The notes below the pieces were generated by a model. The model was not told the origin of the DNA. It saw only the letters and a program-made list of their open reading frames with translations, and made no database searches. A DNA stretch of 64,000 bases from Mantis religiosa (Eukaryota; Arthropoda; Insecta; Mantodea; Mantidae): NCBI GenBank assembly GCA_030765055.1, contig CM060953.1:10108045-10172044 (forward strand), written 5' to 3'. The translations under genes were made by a program, and so were the position numbers. Shown here piece after piece: positions 1-15,018 of the stretch (its first letter is position 1; each line of letters begins with the position of its first letter).

Positions 1-1277
1 GTACTGCATAGCACCCAGTACCGCATAGCACCCAGTACCGCACAGCGCCCGGTACCGCAGAGTGCCTAGTACCGCATAGCACCCAGTACCGCACAGCGCC
101 CGGTACCGCAGAGTGCCTAGTACCGCAGAGTGCCTAGTACCGCAGAGTGCCTAGTACCGCATAGCGCCCGGTACCGCACAGCGCCCAGTACCGCACAGCG
201 CCCGGTACCGCATAGCACCCAGTACCGCACAGCGCCCGGTACCGCAGAGTGCCTAGTACCGCAGAGTGCCTAGTACCGCATAGCGCCCGGTACCGCACAG
301 CGCCCAGTACCGCACAGCGCCCGGTACCGCATAGCACCCAGTACCGCACAGCGCCCGGTACCGCATAGCACCCAGTACCGCAGAGTGCCTAGTACCGCAT
401 AGCGCCCAGTACCGCACAGCGCCCGGTACCGCATAGCACCCAGTACCGCAGAGTGCCTAGTACCGCATAGCGCCCAGTACCGCACAGCGCCCGGTACCGC
501 AGAGTGCCTAGTACCGCATAGCGCCCGGTACCGCACAGCGCCCGGTACCGCACAGCGCCCGGTACCGCATAGCACCCAGTACCGCATAGCACCCAGTACC
601 GCAGAGTGCCTAGTACCGCATAGCGCCCAGTACCGCACAGCGCCCGGTACCGCATAGCACCCAGTACTGCATAGCACCCAGTACCGCAGAGTGCCCAGTA
701 CCGCATAGTACCCAGTACCGCATAGTGCCCAGTAATGCACAGTGCCCAGTACCGCAGAGTGCCTAGTACCGCATAGCGCCCAGTACCGCACAGCGCCCGG
801 TACCGCATAGCACCCAGTTCTGCATAGCACCCAGTACCGCACAGCGCCCGGTACCGCACAGCGCGCGGTACCGCAGAGCGCCCGGTACCGCATAGCACCC
901 AGTACTGCATAGCGCCCAGTACCGCATAGCGCCCAGTACCGCACAGCGCCCGTTACCGCATAGCACCCAGTACTGCATAGTGCCCAGTAATGCACAGTGC
1001 CCAGTACCGCAGAGTGCCTAGTACCGCATAGCGCCCAGTACCGCACAGCGCCCGGTACCGCATAGCACCCAGTACTGCATAGCACCCAGTACCGCATAGC
1101 GCCCAGTACCGCACAGCGCCCGGTACCGCATAGCACCCAGTACTGCATAGCGCCCAGTACCGCACAGCGCCCGGTACCGCAGAGTGCCTAGTACCGCACA
1201 GCGCCCGGTACCGCAGAGTGCCTAGTACCGCATAGCGCCCAGTACCGCACAGCGCCCGGTACCGCATAGCACCCAGT

Positions 1278-4200
1278 ACCGCATAGCACCCAGTACCGCA
1301 CAGCGCCCGGTACCGCATAGCACCCAGTACCGCATAGCACCCAGTACCGCACAGCGCCCGGTACCGCATAGCACCCAGTACCGCATAGCACCCAGTACCG
1401 CACAGCGCCCGGTACCGCATAGCACCCAGTACCGCACAGCGCCCGGTACCGCAGAGTGCCTAGTACCGCATAGCGCCCAGTACCGCACAGCGCCCGGTAC
1501 CGCATAGCACCCAGTACCGCATAGCACCCAGTACCGCACAGCGCCCGGTACCGCAGAGTGCCTAGTACCGCATAGCGCCCAGTACCGCACAGCGCCCGGT
1601 ACCGCATAGCACCCAGTACCGCAGAGTGCCTAGTACCGCATAGCGCCCAGTACCGGACAGCGCCCGGTACCGCATAGCACCCAGTACCGCATAGCACCCA
1701 GTACCGCACAGCGCCCGGTACCGCAGAGTGCCTAGTACCGCATAGCGCCCAGTACCGCACAGCGCCCGGTACCGCATAGCACCCAGTACCGCAGAGTGCC
1801 TAGTACCGCATAGCGCCCAGTACCGCACAGCGCCCGGTACCGCATAGCACCCAGTACTGCATAGCACCCAGTACCGCACAGCGCCCGGTACCGCATAGCA
1901 CCCAGTACCGCATAGCACCCGGTACTGCAGAGTGCCTAGTACCGCATAGCGCCCAGTACCGCACAGCGCCCAGTACCGCACAGCGCCCGGTACCGCATAG
2001 CGCCCGGTACCGCAGAGTGCCTAGTACCGCATAGCGCCCAGTACCGCATAGCACCCAGTACCGCACAGCGCCCGGTACCGCACAGCGCCCGGTACCGCAG
2101 AGTGCCTAGTACCGCATAGCGCCCAGTACCGCACAGCGCCCAGTACCGCACAGCGCCCGGTACCGCACAGCGCCCGGTACCGCAGAGTGCCTAGTACCGC
2201 ATAGCACCCAGTACCGCATAGCACCCAGTACCGCACAGCGCCCGGTACCGCACAGCGCCCGGTACCGCAGAGTGCCTAGTACCGCATAGCGCCCAGTACC
2301 GCACAGCGCCCGGTACCGCACAGCGCCCGGTACCGCAGAGTGCCTAGTACCGCATAGCGCCCAGTACCGCACAGCGCCCAGTACCGCACAGCGCCCGGTA
2401 CCGCAGAGTGCCTAGTACCGCATAGCGCCCAGTACCGCACAGCGCCCGGTACCGCATAGCACCCAGTACCGCAGAGTGCCTAGTACCGCATAGCGCCCAG
2501 TACCGCACAGCGCCCGGTACCGCATAGCACCCAGTACTGCATAGCACCCAGTACCGCACAGCGCCCGGTACCGCATAGCACCCAGTACCGCATAGCACCC
2601 AGTACCGCACAGCGCCCGGTACTGCATAGCACCCAGTACCGCATAGCACCCAGTACCGCACAGCGCCCGGTACTGCATAGCACCCAGTACCGCACAGCGC
2701 CCGGTACCGCAGAGTGCCTAGTACCGCATAGCGCCCAGTACCGCACAGCGCCCAGTACCGCACAGCGCCCGGTACCGCACAGCGCCCGGTACCGCAGAGT
2801 GCCTAGTACCGCATAGCCCCCAGTACCGCATAGCACCCAGTACCGCACAGCGCCCGGTACCGCACAGCGCCCGGTACCGCAGAGTGCCTAGTACCGCATA
2901 GCGCCCAGTACCGCACAGCGCCCAGTACCGCACAGCGCCCGGTACCGCAGAGTGCCTAGTACCGCATAGCGCCCAGTACCGCACAGCGCCCGGTACCGCA
3001 TAGCACCCAGTACCGCAGAGTGCCTAGTACCGCATAGCGCCCAGTACCGCACAGCGCCCGGTACCGCATAGCACCCAGTACCGCACAGCGCCCGGTACTG
3101 CATAGCACCCAGTACCGCATAGCACCCAGTACCGCACAGCGCCCGGTACTGCATAGCACCCAGTACCGCATAGCACCCAGTACCGCACAGCGCCCGGTAC
3201 CGCAGAGTGCCTAGTACCGCATAGCACCCAGTACCGCACAGCGCCCGGTACCGCAGAGTGCCTAGTACCGCATAGCGCCCGGTACCGCATAGCACCCAGT
3301 ACCGCACAGCGCCCGGTACCGCAGAGTGCCTAGTACCGCATAGCACCCAGTACCGCATAGCACCCAGTACCGCAGAGTGCCTAGTACCGCATAGCGCCCG
3401 GTACCGCATAGCACCCAGTACCGCACAGCGCCCGGTACCGCAGAGTGCCTAGTACCGCATAGCACCCAGTACCGCACAGCGCCCGGTACCGCAGAGTGCC
3501 TAGTACCGCATAGCGCCCATTACCGCACAGCGCCCGGTACCGCAGAGTGCCTAGTACCGCATAGCACCCAGTACCGCATAGCACCCAGTACCGCAGAGTG
3601 CCTAGTACCGCATAGCACCCAGTACCGCATAGCACCCAGTACCGCAGAGTGCCTAGTACCGCATAGCGCCCGGTACCGCATAGCACCCAGTACCGCATAG
3701 CACCCAGTACCGCACAGCGCCCGGTACCGCAGAGTGCCTAGTAACGCATAGCACCCAGTACCGCATAGCACCCAGTACCGCATAGCACCCAGTACCGCAC
3801 AGCGCCCGGTACTGCATAGCACCCAGTACCGCATAGCACCCAGTACCGCACAGCGCCCGGCACCGCAGAGTGCCTAGTACCGCATAGCGCCCGGTACCGC
3901 ATAGCACCCAGTACCGCATAGCACCCAGTACCGCATAGCACCCAGTACCGCACAGCGCCCGGTACTGCATAGCACCCAGTACCGCATAGCACCCAGTACC
4001 GCACAGCGCCCGGTACTGCATAGCACCCAGTACCGCATAGCACCCAGTACCGCACAGCGCCCGGTACCGCAGAGTGCCTAGTACCGCATAGCGCCCGGTA
4101 CCGCATAGCACCCAGTACCGCATAGCACCCAGTACCGCATAGCACCCAGTACCGCACAGCGCCCGGTACTGCACAGCGCCTAGTACCGCATAGCGCCCGG

Positions 4201-6763
4201 TACCGCATAGCACCCAGTACCGCATAGCACCCAGTACCGCACAGCGCCCGGTACTGCATAGCACCCAGTACCGCATAGCACCCAGTACCGCACAGCGCCC
4301 GGTACCGCAGAGTGCCTAGTACCGCATAGCGCCCGGTACCGCATAGCACCCAGTACCGCATAGCACCCAGTACCGCACAGCGCCCGGTACCGCAGAGTGC
4401 CTAGTACCGCATAGCGCCCAGTACCGCATAGCACCCAGTACCGCATAGCACCCAGTACCGCACAGCGCCCGGTACCGCAGAGTGATTAGTACCGCATAGC
4501 GCCCGGTACCGCATAGCACCCAGTACCGCATAGCACCCAGTACCGCACAGCGCCCGGTACCGCAGAGTGCCTAGTACCGCATAGCGCCCGGTACCGCATA
4601 GCACCCAGTACCGCATAGCACCCAGTACCGCACAGCGCCCGGTATTGCACAGCGCCCGGTACTGCACAGCGCCCGGTACTGCACAGCGCCCGGTACCGCA
4701 GAGTGCCTAGTACCGCATAGCACCCAGTACCGCATAGCACCCAGTACCGCATAGCACCCAGTACCGCACAGCGCCCGGTACTGCACAGCGCCCGGTACTG
4801 CACAGCGCCCAGTACCGCATAGCACCCAGTACCGCATAGCACCCAGTACCGCACAGCGCCCGGTACCGCAGAGTGCCTAGTACCGCATAGCGCCCGGTAC
4901 CGCATAGCACCCAGTACCGCATAGCACCCAGTACCGCATAGCACCCAGTACCGCACAGCGCCCGGTACCGCAGAGTGCCTAGTACCGCATAGCGCCCGGT
5001 ACCGCATAGCACCCAGTACCGCATAGCACCCAGTACCGCATAGCACCCAGTACCGCACAGCGCCCGGTACCGCAGAGTGCCTAGTACCGCATAGCACCCA
5101 GTACCGCACAGCACCCAGTACCGCATAGCACCCAGTACCGCATAGCACCCAGTACCGCACAGCGCCCGGTACTGCACAGCGCCCGGTACCGCAGAGTGCC
5201 TAGTACCGCATAGCGCCCGGTACCGCATAGCACCCAGTACCGCATAGCACCCAGTACCGCATAGCACCCAGTACCGCACAGCGCCCGGTACCGCAGAGTG
5301 CCTAGTACCGCACAGCGCCCGGTACCGCATAGCACCCAGTACCGCATAGCACCCAGTACCGCACAGCGCCCGGTACTGCATAGCACCCAGTACCGCATAG
5401 CACCCAGTACCGCACAGCGCCCGGTACCGCAGAGTGCCTAGTACCGCATAGCACCCAGTACCGCACAGCGCCCGGTACCGCAGAGTGCCTAGTACCGCAG
5501 AGTGCCTAGTACCGCAGAGTGCCTAGTACCGCATAGCGCCCGGTACCGCACAGCGCCCAGTACCGCACAGCGCCCGGTACCGCATAGCACCCAGTACCGC
5601 ACAGCGCCCGGTACCGCAGAGTGCCTAGTACCGCAGAGTGCCTAGTACCGCATAGCGCCCGGTACCGCACAGCGCCCAGTACCGCACAGCGCCCGGTACC
5701 GCATAGCACCCAGTACCGCACAGCGCCCGGTACCGCATAGCACCCAGTACCGCAGAGTGCCTAGTACCGCATAGCGCCCAGTACCGCACAGCGCCCGGTA
5801 CCGCATAGCACCCAGTACCGCAGAGTGCCTAGTACCGCATAGCGCCCAGTACCGCACAGCGCCCGGTACCGCAGAGTGCCTAGTACCGCATAGCGCCCGG
5901 TACCGCACAGCGCCCGGTACCGCACAGCGCCCGGTACCGCATAGCACCCAGTACCGCATAGCACCCAGTACCGCAGAGTGCCTAGTACCGCATAGCGCCC
6001 AGTACCGCACAGCGCCCGGTACCGCATAGCACCCAGTACTGCATAGCACCCAGTACCGCAGAGTGCCCAGTACCGCATAGTACCCAGTACCGCATAGTGC
6101 CCAGTAATGCACAGTGCCCAGTACCGCAGAGTGCCTAGTACCGCATAGCGCCCAGTACCGCACAGCGCCCGGTACCGCATAGCACCCAGTTCTGCATAGC
6201 ACCCAGTACCGCATAGCGCCCGGTACCGCACAGCGCCCGGTACCGCATAGCACCCAGTACCGCACAGCGCCCGGTACCGCATAGCACCCAGTACCGCATA
6301 GCACCCAGTACCGCACAGCGCCCGGTACCGCATAGCACCCAGTACCGCATAGTACCCAGTAGTGCACAGCGCCCGGTACCGCACAGCGCCCGGTACCGCA
6401 TAGCACCCAGTACTGCATAGCACCCAGTACCGCACAGCGCCCGGTACCGCACAGCGCCCGGTACCGCATAGCACCCAGTACCGCAGAGTGCCTAGTACCG
6501 CATAGCACCCAGTACCGCAGAGTGCCTAGTACCACATAGCGCTCAGTACCGCACAGCGCCCGGTACCGCAGAGTGCCTAGTACCGCATAGCACCCAGTAC
6601 CGCAGAGTGCCTAGTACCGCATAGTACCCAGTAGTGCACAGCGCCCGGTACCGCATAGCACCCAGTACCGCATAGCACCCAGTACCGCATAGTACCCAGT
6701 AGTGCACAGCGCCCGGTACCGCACAGCGCCCGGTACCGCATAGCACCCAGTACCGCACAGCGC
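1278..6763. repeat. Satellite block A, copy 1
   Basis: A stretch of monomers in a fixed order that recurs at 15933-21418 (shift 14,655 bp). Its core, 1278-5432, also recurs at 6735-10889 (shift 5,457 bp, exactly 321 monomers). Boundaries were read by following the aligned text until the monomer classes diverged. Identity is close to complete. One visible difference is a C-to-A change near 8543 in copy 2. Confidence 0.85.
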
Positions 6764-9700
6764 CCGGTACCGCATAGCACCCAGTACCGCATAGCACCCA
6801 GTACCGCACAGCGCCCGGTACCGCATAGCACCCAGTACCGCATAGCACCCAGTACCGCACAGCGCCCGGTACCGCATAGCACCCAGTACCGCACAGCGCC
6901 CGGTACCGCAGAGTGCCTAGTACCGCATAGCGCCCAGTACCGCACAGCGCCCGGTACCGCATAGCACCCAGTACCGCATAGCACCCAGTACCGCACAGCG
7001 CCCGGTACCGCAGAGTGCCTAGTACCGCATAGCGCCCAGTACCGCACAGCGCCCGGTACCGCATAGCACCCAGTACCGCAGAGTGCCTAGTACCGCATAG
7101 CGCCCAGTACCGGACAGCGCCCGGTACCGCATAGCACCCAGTACCGCATAGCACCCAGTACCGCACAGCGCCCGGTACCGCAGAGTGCCTAGTACCGCAT
7201 AGCGCCCAGTACCGCACAGCGCCCGGTACCGCATAGCACCCAGTACCGCAGAGTGCCTAGTACCGCATAGCGCCCAGTACCGCACAGCGCCCGGTACCGC
7301 ATAGCACCCAGTACTGCATAGCACCCAGTACCGCACAGCGCCCGGTACCGCATAGCACCCAGTACCGCATAGCACCCGGTACTGCAGAGTGCCTAGTACC
7401 GCATAGCGCCCAGTACCGCACAGCGCCCAGTACCGCACAGCGCCCGGTACCGCATAGCGCCCGGTACCGCAGAGTGCCTAGTACCGCATAGCGCCCAGTA
7501 CCGCATAGCACCCAGTACCGCACAGCGCCCGGTACCGCACAGCGCCCGGTACCGCAGAGTGCCTAGTACCGCATAGCGCCCAGTACCGCACAGCGCCCAG
7601 TACCGCACAGCGCCCGGTACCGCACAGCGCCCGGTACCGCAGAGTGCCTAGTACCGCATAGCACCCAGTACCGCATAGCACCCAGTACCGCACAGCGCCC
7701 GGTACCGCACAGCGCCCGGTACCGCAGAGTGCCTAGTACCGCATAGCGCCCAGTACCGCACAGCGCCCGGTACCGCACAGCGCCCGGTACCGCAGAGTGC
7801 CTAGTACCGCATAGCGCCCAGTACCGCACAGCGCCCAGTACCGCACAGCGCCCGGTACCGCAGAGTGCCTAGTACCGCATAGCGCCCAGTACCGCACAGC
7901 GCCCGGTACCGCATAGCACCCAGTACCGCAGAGTGCCTAGTACCGCATAGCGCCCAGTACCGCACAGCGCCCGGTACCGCATAGCACCCAGTACTGCATA
8001 GCACCCAGTACCGCACAGCGCCCGGTACCGCATAGCACCCAGTACCGCATAGCACCCAGTACCGCACAGCGCCCGGTACTGCATAGCACCCAGTACCGCA
8101 TAGCACCCAGTACCGCACAGCGCCCGGTACTGCATAGCACCCAGTACCGCACAGCGCCCGGTACCGCAGAGTGCCTAGTACCGCATAGCGCCCAGTACCG
8201 CACAGCGCCCAGTACCGCACAGCGCCCGGTACCGCACAGCGCCCGGTACCGCAGAGTGCCTAGTACCGCATAGCCCCCAGTACCGCATAGCACCCAGTAC
8301 CGCACAGCGCCCGGTACCGCACAGCGCCCGGTACCGCAGAGTGCCTAGTACCGCATAGCGCCCAGTACCGCACAGCGCCCAGTACCGCACAGCGCCCGGT
8401 ACCGCAGAGTGCCTAGTACCGCATAGCGCCCAGTACCGCACAGCGCCCGGTACCGCATAGCACCCAGTACCGCAGAGTGCCTAGTACCGCATAGCGCCCA
8501 GTACCGCACAGCGCCCGGTACCGCATAGCACCCAGTACCGCAAAGCGCCCGGTACTGCATAGCACCCAGTACCGCATAGCACCCAGTACCGCACAGCGCC
8601 CGGTACTGCATAGCACCCAGTACCGCATAGCACCCAGTACCGCACAGCGCCCGGTACCGCAGAGTGCCTAGTACCGCATAGCACCCAGTACCGCACAGCG
8701 CCCGGTACCGCAGAGTGCCTAGTACCGCATAGCGCCCGGTACCGCATAGCACCCAGTACCGCACAGCGCCCGGTACCGCAGAGTGCCTAGTACCGCATAG
8801 CACCCAGTACCGCATAGCACCCAGTACCGCAGAGTGCCTAGTACCGCATAGCGCCCGGTACCGCATAGCACCCAGTACCGCACAGCGCCCGGTACCGCAG
8901 AGTGCCTAGTACCGCATAGCACCCAGTACCGCACAGCGCCCGGTACCGCAGAGTGCCTAGTACCGCATAGCGCCCATTACCGCACAGCGCCCGGTACCGC
9001 AGAGTGCCTAGTACCGCATAGCACCCAGTACCGCATAGCACCCAGTACCGCAGAGTGCCTAGTACCGCATAGCACCCAGTACCGCATAGCACCCAGTACC
9101 GCAGAGTGCCTAGTACCGCATAGCGCCCGGTACCGCATAGCACCCAGTACCGCATAGCACCCAGTACCGCACAGCGCCCGGTACCGCAGAGTGCCTAGTA
9201 ACGCATAGCACCCAGTACCGCATAGCACCCAGTACCGCATAGCACCCAGTACCGCACAGCGCCCGGTACTGCATAGCACCCAGTACCGCATAGCACCCAG
9301 TACCGCACAGCGCCCGGCACCGCAGAGTGCCTAGTACCGCATAGCGCCCGGTACCGCATAGCACCCAGTACCGCATAGCACCCAGTACCGCATAGCACCC
9401 AGTACCGCACAGCGCCCGGTACTGCATAGCACCCAGTACCGCATAGCACCCAGTACCGCACAGCGCCCGGTACTGCATAGCACCCAGTACCGCATAGCAC
9501 CCAGTACCGCACAGCGCCCGGTACCGCAGAGTGCCTAGTACCGCATAGCGCCCGGTACCGCATAGCACCCAGTACCGCATAGCACCCAGTACCGCATAGC
9601 ACCCAGTACCGCACAGCGCCCGGTACTGCACAGCGCCTAGTACCGCATAGCGCCCGGTACCGCATAGCACCCAGTACCGCATAGCACCCAGTACCGCACA

Positions 9701-10889
9701 GCGCCCGGTACTGCATAGCACCCAGTACCGCATAGCACCCAGTACCGCACAGCGCCCGGTACCGCAGAGTGCCTAGTACCGCATAGCGCCCGGTACCGCA
9801 TAGCACCCAGTACCGCATAGCACCCAGTACCGCACAGCGCCCGGTACCGCAGAGTGCCTAGTACCGCATAGCGCCCAGTACCGCATAGCACCCAGTACCG
9901 CATAGCACCCAGTACCGCACAGCGCCCGGTACCGCAGAGTGATTAGTACCGCATAGCGCCCGGTACCGCATAGCACCCAGTACCGCATAGCACCCAGTAC
10001 CGCACAGCGCCCGGTACCGCAGAGTGCCTAGTACCGCATAGCGCCCGGTACCGCATAGCACCCAGTACCGCATAGCACCCAGTACCGCACAGCGCCCGGT
10101 ATTGCACAGCGCCCGGTACTGCACAGCGCCCGGTACTGCACAGCGCCCGGTACCGCAGAGTGCCTAGTACCGCATAGCACCCAGTACCGCATAGCACCCA
10201 GTACCGCATAGCACCCAGTACCGCACAGCGCCCGGTACTGCACAGCGCCCGGTACTGCACAGCGCCCAGTACCGCATAGCACCCAGTACCGCATAGCACC
10301 CAGTACCGCACAGCGCCCGGTACCGCAGAGTGCCTAGTACCGCATAGCGCCCGGTACCGCATAGCACCCAGTACCGCATAGCACCCAGTACCGCATAGCA
10401 CCCAGTACCGCACAGCGCCCGGTACCGCAGAGTGCCTAGTACCGCATAGCGCCCGGTACCGCATAGCACCCAGTACCGCATAGCACCCAGTACCGCATAG
10501 CACCCAGTACCGCACAGCGCCCGGTACCGCAGAGTGCCTAGTACCGCATAGCACCCAGTACCGCACAGCACCCAGTACCGCATAGCACCCAGTACCGCAT
10601 AGCACCCAGTACCGCACAGCGCCCGGTACTGCACAGCGCCCGGTACCGCAGAGTGCCTAGTACCGCATAGCGCCCGGTACCGCATAGCACCCAGTACCGC
10701 ATAGCACCCAGTACCGCATAGCACCCAGTACCGCACAGCGCCCGGTACCGCAGAGTGCCTAGTACCGCACAGCGCCCGGTACCGCATAGCACCCAGTACC
10801 GCATAGCACCCAGTACCGCACAGCGCCCGGTACTGCATAGCACCCAGTACCGCATAGCACCCAGTACCGCACAGCGCCCGGTACCGCAC
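6735..10889. repeat. Satellite block A, copy 2 (core only)
   Basis: Matches 1278-5432 monomer for monomer, and 15933-20087. Upstream of about 6735 it agrees with copy 3 rather than copy 1. After 10889 it diverges, where a GCACAGCGCCCG monomer replaces GCAGAGTGCCTA. Confidence 0.85.
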
Positions 10890-10959
10890 AGCGCCCGGTA
10901 CCGCATAGCACCCAGTACCGCAGAGTGCCTAGTACCGCATAGCACCCAGTACCGCAGAG

Positions 10960-13900
10960 TGCCTAGTACCACATAGCGCTCAGTACCGCACAGCGCCCGG
11001 TACCGCAGAGTGCCTAGTACCGCATAGCACCCAGTACCGCAGAGTGCCTAGTACCGCATAGTACCCAGTAGTGCACAGCGCCCGGTACCGCATAGCACCC
11101 AGTACCGCATAGCACCCAGTACCGCACAGCGCCCGGTACTGCACAGCGCCCGGTACCGCACAGCGCCCGGTACCGCATAGCACCCAGTACCGCAGAGTGC
11201 CTAGTACCGCATAGCACCCAGTACCGCAGAGTGCCTAGTACCGCATAGCACCCAGTAGTGCACAGCGCCCGGTACCGCATAGCACCCAGTACCGCATAGC
11301 ACCCAGTACCGCAGAGTGCCTAGTACCGCAGAGTGCCTAGTACCGCATAGTACCCAGTAGTGCACAGCGCCCGGTACCGCATAGCACCCAGTACCGCACA
11401 GCGCCCGGTACCGCATAGCGCCCGGTACCGCATAGCACCCAGTACTGCATAGCACCCAGTACCGCATAGCACCCAGTACCGCACAGCGCCCGGTACCGCA
11501 CAGCGCCCGGTACCGCATAGCACCCAGTACCGCATAGCACCCAGTACCGCACAGCGCCCGGTACCGCATAGCACCCAGTACTGCATAGCACCCAGTACCG
11601 CACAGCGCCCAGTACCGCACAGCGCCCGGTACCGCATAGCACCCAGTACCGCATAGCACCCAGTACCGCACAGCGCCCGGTACCGCATAGCACCCAGTAC
11701 CGCATAGTACCCAGTAGTGCACAGCGCCCGGTACCGCACAGCGCCCGGTACCGCACAGCGCCCGGTACCGCAGAGTGCCTAGTACCGCATAGCGCCCGGT
11801 ACCGCATAGCACCCAGTACCGCATAGCACCCAGTACCGCATAGCACCCAGTACCGCACAGCGCCCGGTACCGCACAGCGCCCGGTACTGCACAGCGCCCG
11901 GTACCGCAGAGTGCCTAGTACCGCATAGCGCCCGGTACCGCATAGCACCCAGTACCGCATAGCACCCAGTACCGCATAGCACCCAGTACCGCACAGCGCC
12001 CGGTACCGCAGAGTGCCTAGTACCGCATAGCGCCCGGTACCGCATAGCACCCAGTACCGCATAGCACCCAGTACCGCATAGCACCCAGTACCGCACAGCG
12101 CCCGGTACCGCAGAGTGCCTAGTACCGCATAGCACCCAGTACCGCACAGCACCCAGTACCGCATAGCACCCAGTACCGCATAGCACCCAGTACCGCACAG
12201 CGCCCGGTACTGCACAGCGCCCGGTACCGCAGAGTGCCTAGTACCGCATAGCGCCCGGTACCGCATAGCACCCAGTACCGCATAGCACCCAGTACCGCAT
12301 AGCACCCAGTACCGCACAGCGCCCGGTACCGCAGAGTGCCTAGTACCGCACAGCGCCCGGTACCGCATAGCACCCAGTACCGCATAGCACCCAGTACCGC
12401 ACAGCGCCCGGTACTGCATAGCACCCAGTACCGCATAGCACCCAGTACCGCACAGCGCCCGGTACCGCAGAGTGCCTAGTACCGCATAGCACCCAGTACC
12501 GCACAGCGCCCGGTACCGCAGAGTGCCTAGTACCGCAGAGTGCCTAGTACCGCAGAGTGCCTAGTACCGCATAGCGCCCGGTACCGCACAGCGCCCAGTA
12601 CCGCACAGCGCCCGGTACCGCATAGCACCCAGTACCGCACAGCGCCCGGTACCGCAGAGTGCCTAGTACCGCAGAGTGCCTAGTACCGCATAGCGCCCGG
12701 TACCGCACAGCGCCCAGTACCGCACAGCGCCCGGTACCGCATAGCACCCAGTACCGCACAGCGCCCGGTACCGCATAGCACCCAGTACCGCAGAGTGCCT
12801 AGTACCGCATAGCGCCCAGTACCGCACAGCGCCCGTTACCGCATAGCACCCAGTACCGCAGAGTGCCTAGTACCGCATAGCGCCCAGTACCGCACAGCGC
12901 CCGGTACCGCAGAGTGCCTAGTACCGCATAGCGCCCGGTACCGCACAGCGCCCGGTACCGCACAGCGCCCGGTACCGCATAGCACCCAGTACCGCATAGC
13001 ACCCAGTACCGCAGAGTGCCCAGTACCGCATAGCGCCCAGTACCGCACAGCGCCCGGTACCGCATAGCACCCAGTACTGCATAGCACCCAGTACCGCAGA
13101 GTGCCCAGTACCGCATTAGTACCCAGTACCGCATAGTGCCCAGTAATGCACAGTGCCCAGTACCGCAGAGTGCCTAGTACCGCATAGCGCCCAGTACCGC
13201 ACAGCGCCCGGTACCGCATAGCACCCAGTACTGCATAGCACCCAGTACCGCACAGCGCCCGGTACCGCACAGCGCCCGGTACCGCAGAGTGCCTAGTACC
13301 GCATAGCGCCCAGTACCGCACAGCGCCCGGTACCGCATAGCACCCAGTACCGCATAGCACCCAGTACCGCACAGCGCCTAGTACCGCATAGCGCCCGGTA
13401 CCGCATAGCACCCAGTACCGCATAGTACCCAGTAGTGCACAGCGCCCGGTACCGCACAGCGCCCGGTACCGCATAGCACCCAGTACCGCACAGCGCCTAG
13501 TACCGCACAGCGCCCGGTACCGCATAGCACCCAGTACCGCATAGCACCCAGTACCGCACAGCGCCCGGTACCGCATAGCACCCAGTACCGCATAGCACCC
13601 AGTACCGCACAGCGCCCGGTACCGCATAGCACCCAGTACCGCATAGTACCCAGTAGTGCACAGCGCCCGGTACCGCACAGCGCCCGGTACCGCATAGCAC
13701 CCAGTACTGCATAGCACCCAGTACCGCACAGCGCCCGGTACCGCACAGCGCCCGGTACCGCATAGCACCCAGTACCGCATAGCACCCAGTACCGCACAGC
13801 GCCCGGTACCGCATAGCACCCAGTACTGCATAGCACCCAGTACCGCACAGCGCCCAGTACCGCACAGCGCCCGGTACCGCATAGCACCCAGTACCGCATA

Positions 13901-15018
13901 GCACCCAGTACCGCACAGCGCCCGGTGCCGCATAGCACCCAGTACCGCATAGTACCCAGTAGTGCACAGCGCCCGGTACCGCACAGCGCCCGGTACCGCA
14001 TAGCACCCAGTACTGCATAGCACCCAGTACCGCACAGCGCCCGGTACCGCACAGCGCCCGGTACCGCATAGCACCCAGTACCGCAGAGTGCCTAGTACCG
14101 CATAGCACCCAGTACCGCAGAGTGCCTAGTACCACATAGCGCTCAGTACCGCACAGCGCCCGGTACCGCAGAGTGCCTAGTACCGCATAGCACCCAGTAC
14201 CGCAGAGTGCCTAGTACCGCATAGTACCCAGTAGTGCACAGCGCCCGGTACCGCATAGCACCCAGTACCGCATAGCACCCAGTACCGCACAGCGCCCGGT
14301 ACTGCACAGCGCCCGGTACCGCACAGCGCCCGGTACCGCATAGCACCCAGTACCGCAGAGTGCCTAGTACCGCATAGCACCCAGTACCGCAGAGTGCCTA
14401 GTACCGCATAGCACCCAGTAGTGCACAGCGCCCGGTACCGCATAGCACCCAGTACCGCATAGCACCCAGTACCGCAGAGTGCCTAGTACCGCAGAGTGCC
14501 TAGTACCGCATAGTACCCAGTAGTGCACAGCGCCCGGTACCGCATAGCACCCAGTACCGCACAGCGCCCGGTACCGCATAGCGCCCGGTACCGCATAGCA
14601 CCCAGTACTGCATAGCACCCAGTACCGCATAGCACCCAGTACCGCACAGCGCCCGGTACCGCACAGCGCCCGGTACCGCATAGCACCCAGTACCGCATAG
14701 CACCCAGTACCGCACAGCGCCCGGTACCGCATAGCACCCAGTACTGCATAGCACCCAGTACCGCACAGCGCCCAGTACCGCACAGCGCCCGGTACCGCAT
14801 AGCACCCAGTACCGCATAGCACCCAGTACCGCACAGCGCCCGGTACCGCATAGCACCCAGTACCGCATAGTACCCAGTAGTGCACAGCGCCCGGTACCGC
14901 ACAGCGCCCGGTACCGCACAGCGCCCGGTACCGCAGAGTGCCTAGTACCGCATAGCGCCCGGTACCGCATAGCACCCAGTACCGCATAGCACCCAGTACC
15001 GCATAGCACCCAGTACCG
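10960..15018. repeat. Satellite block B, copy 1
   Basis: Recurs at about 22045-26086, with shift 11,085 bp at its left part and 11,068 bp from about 11240 onward, so one monomer was lost or gained between the copies. Contains the diagnostic variants GTACCACATAGCGCTCA (about 10967) and GCATTAG (about 13113). Confidence 0.8.
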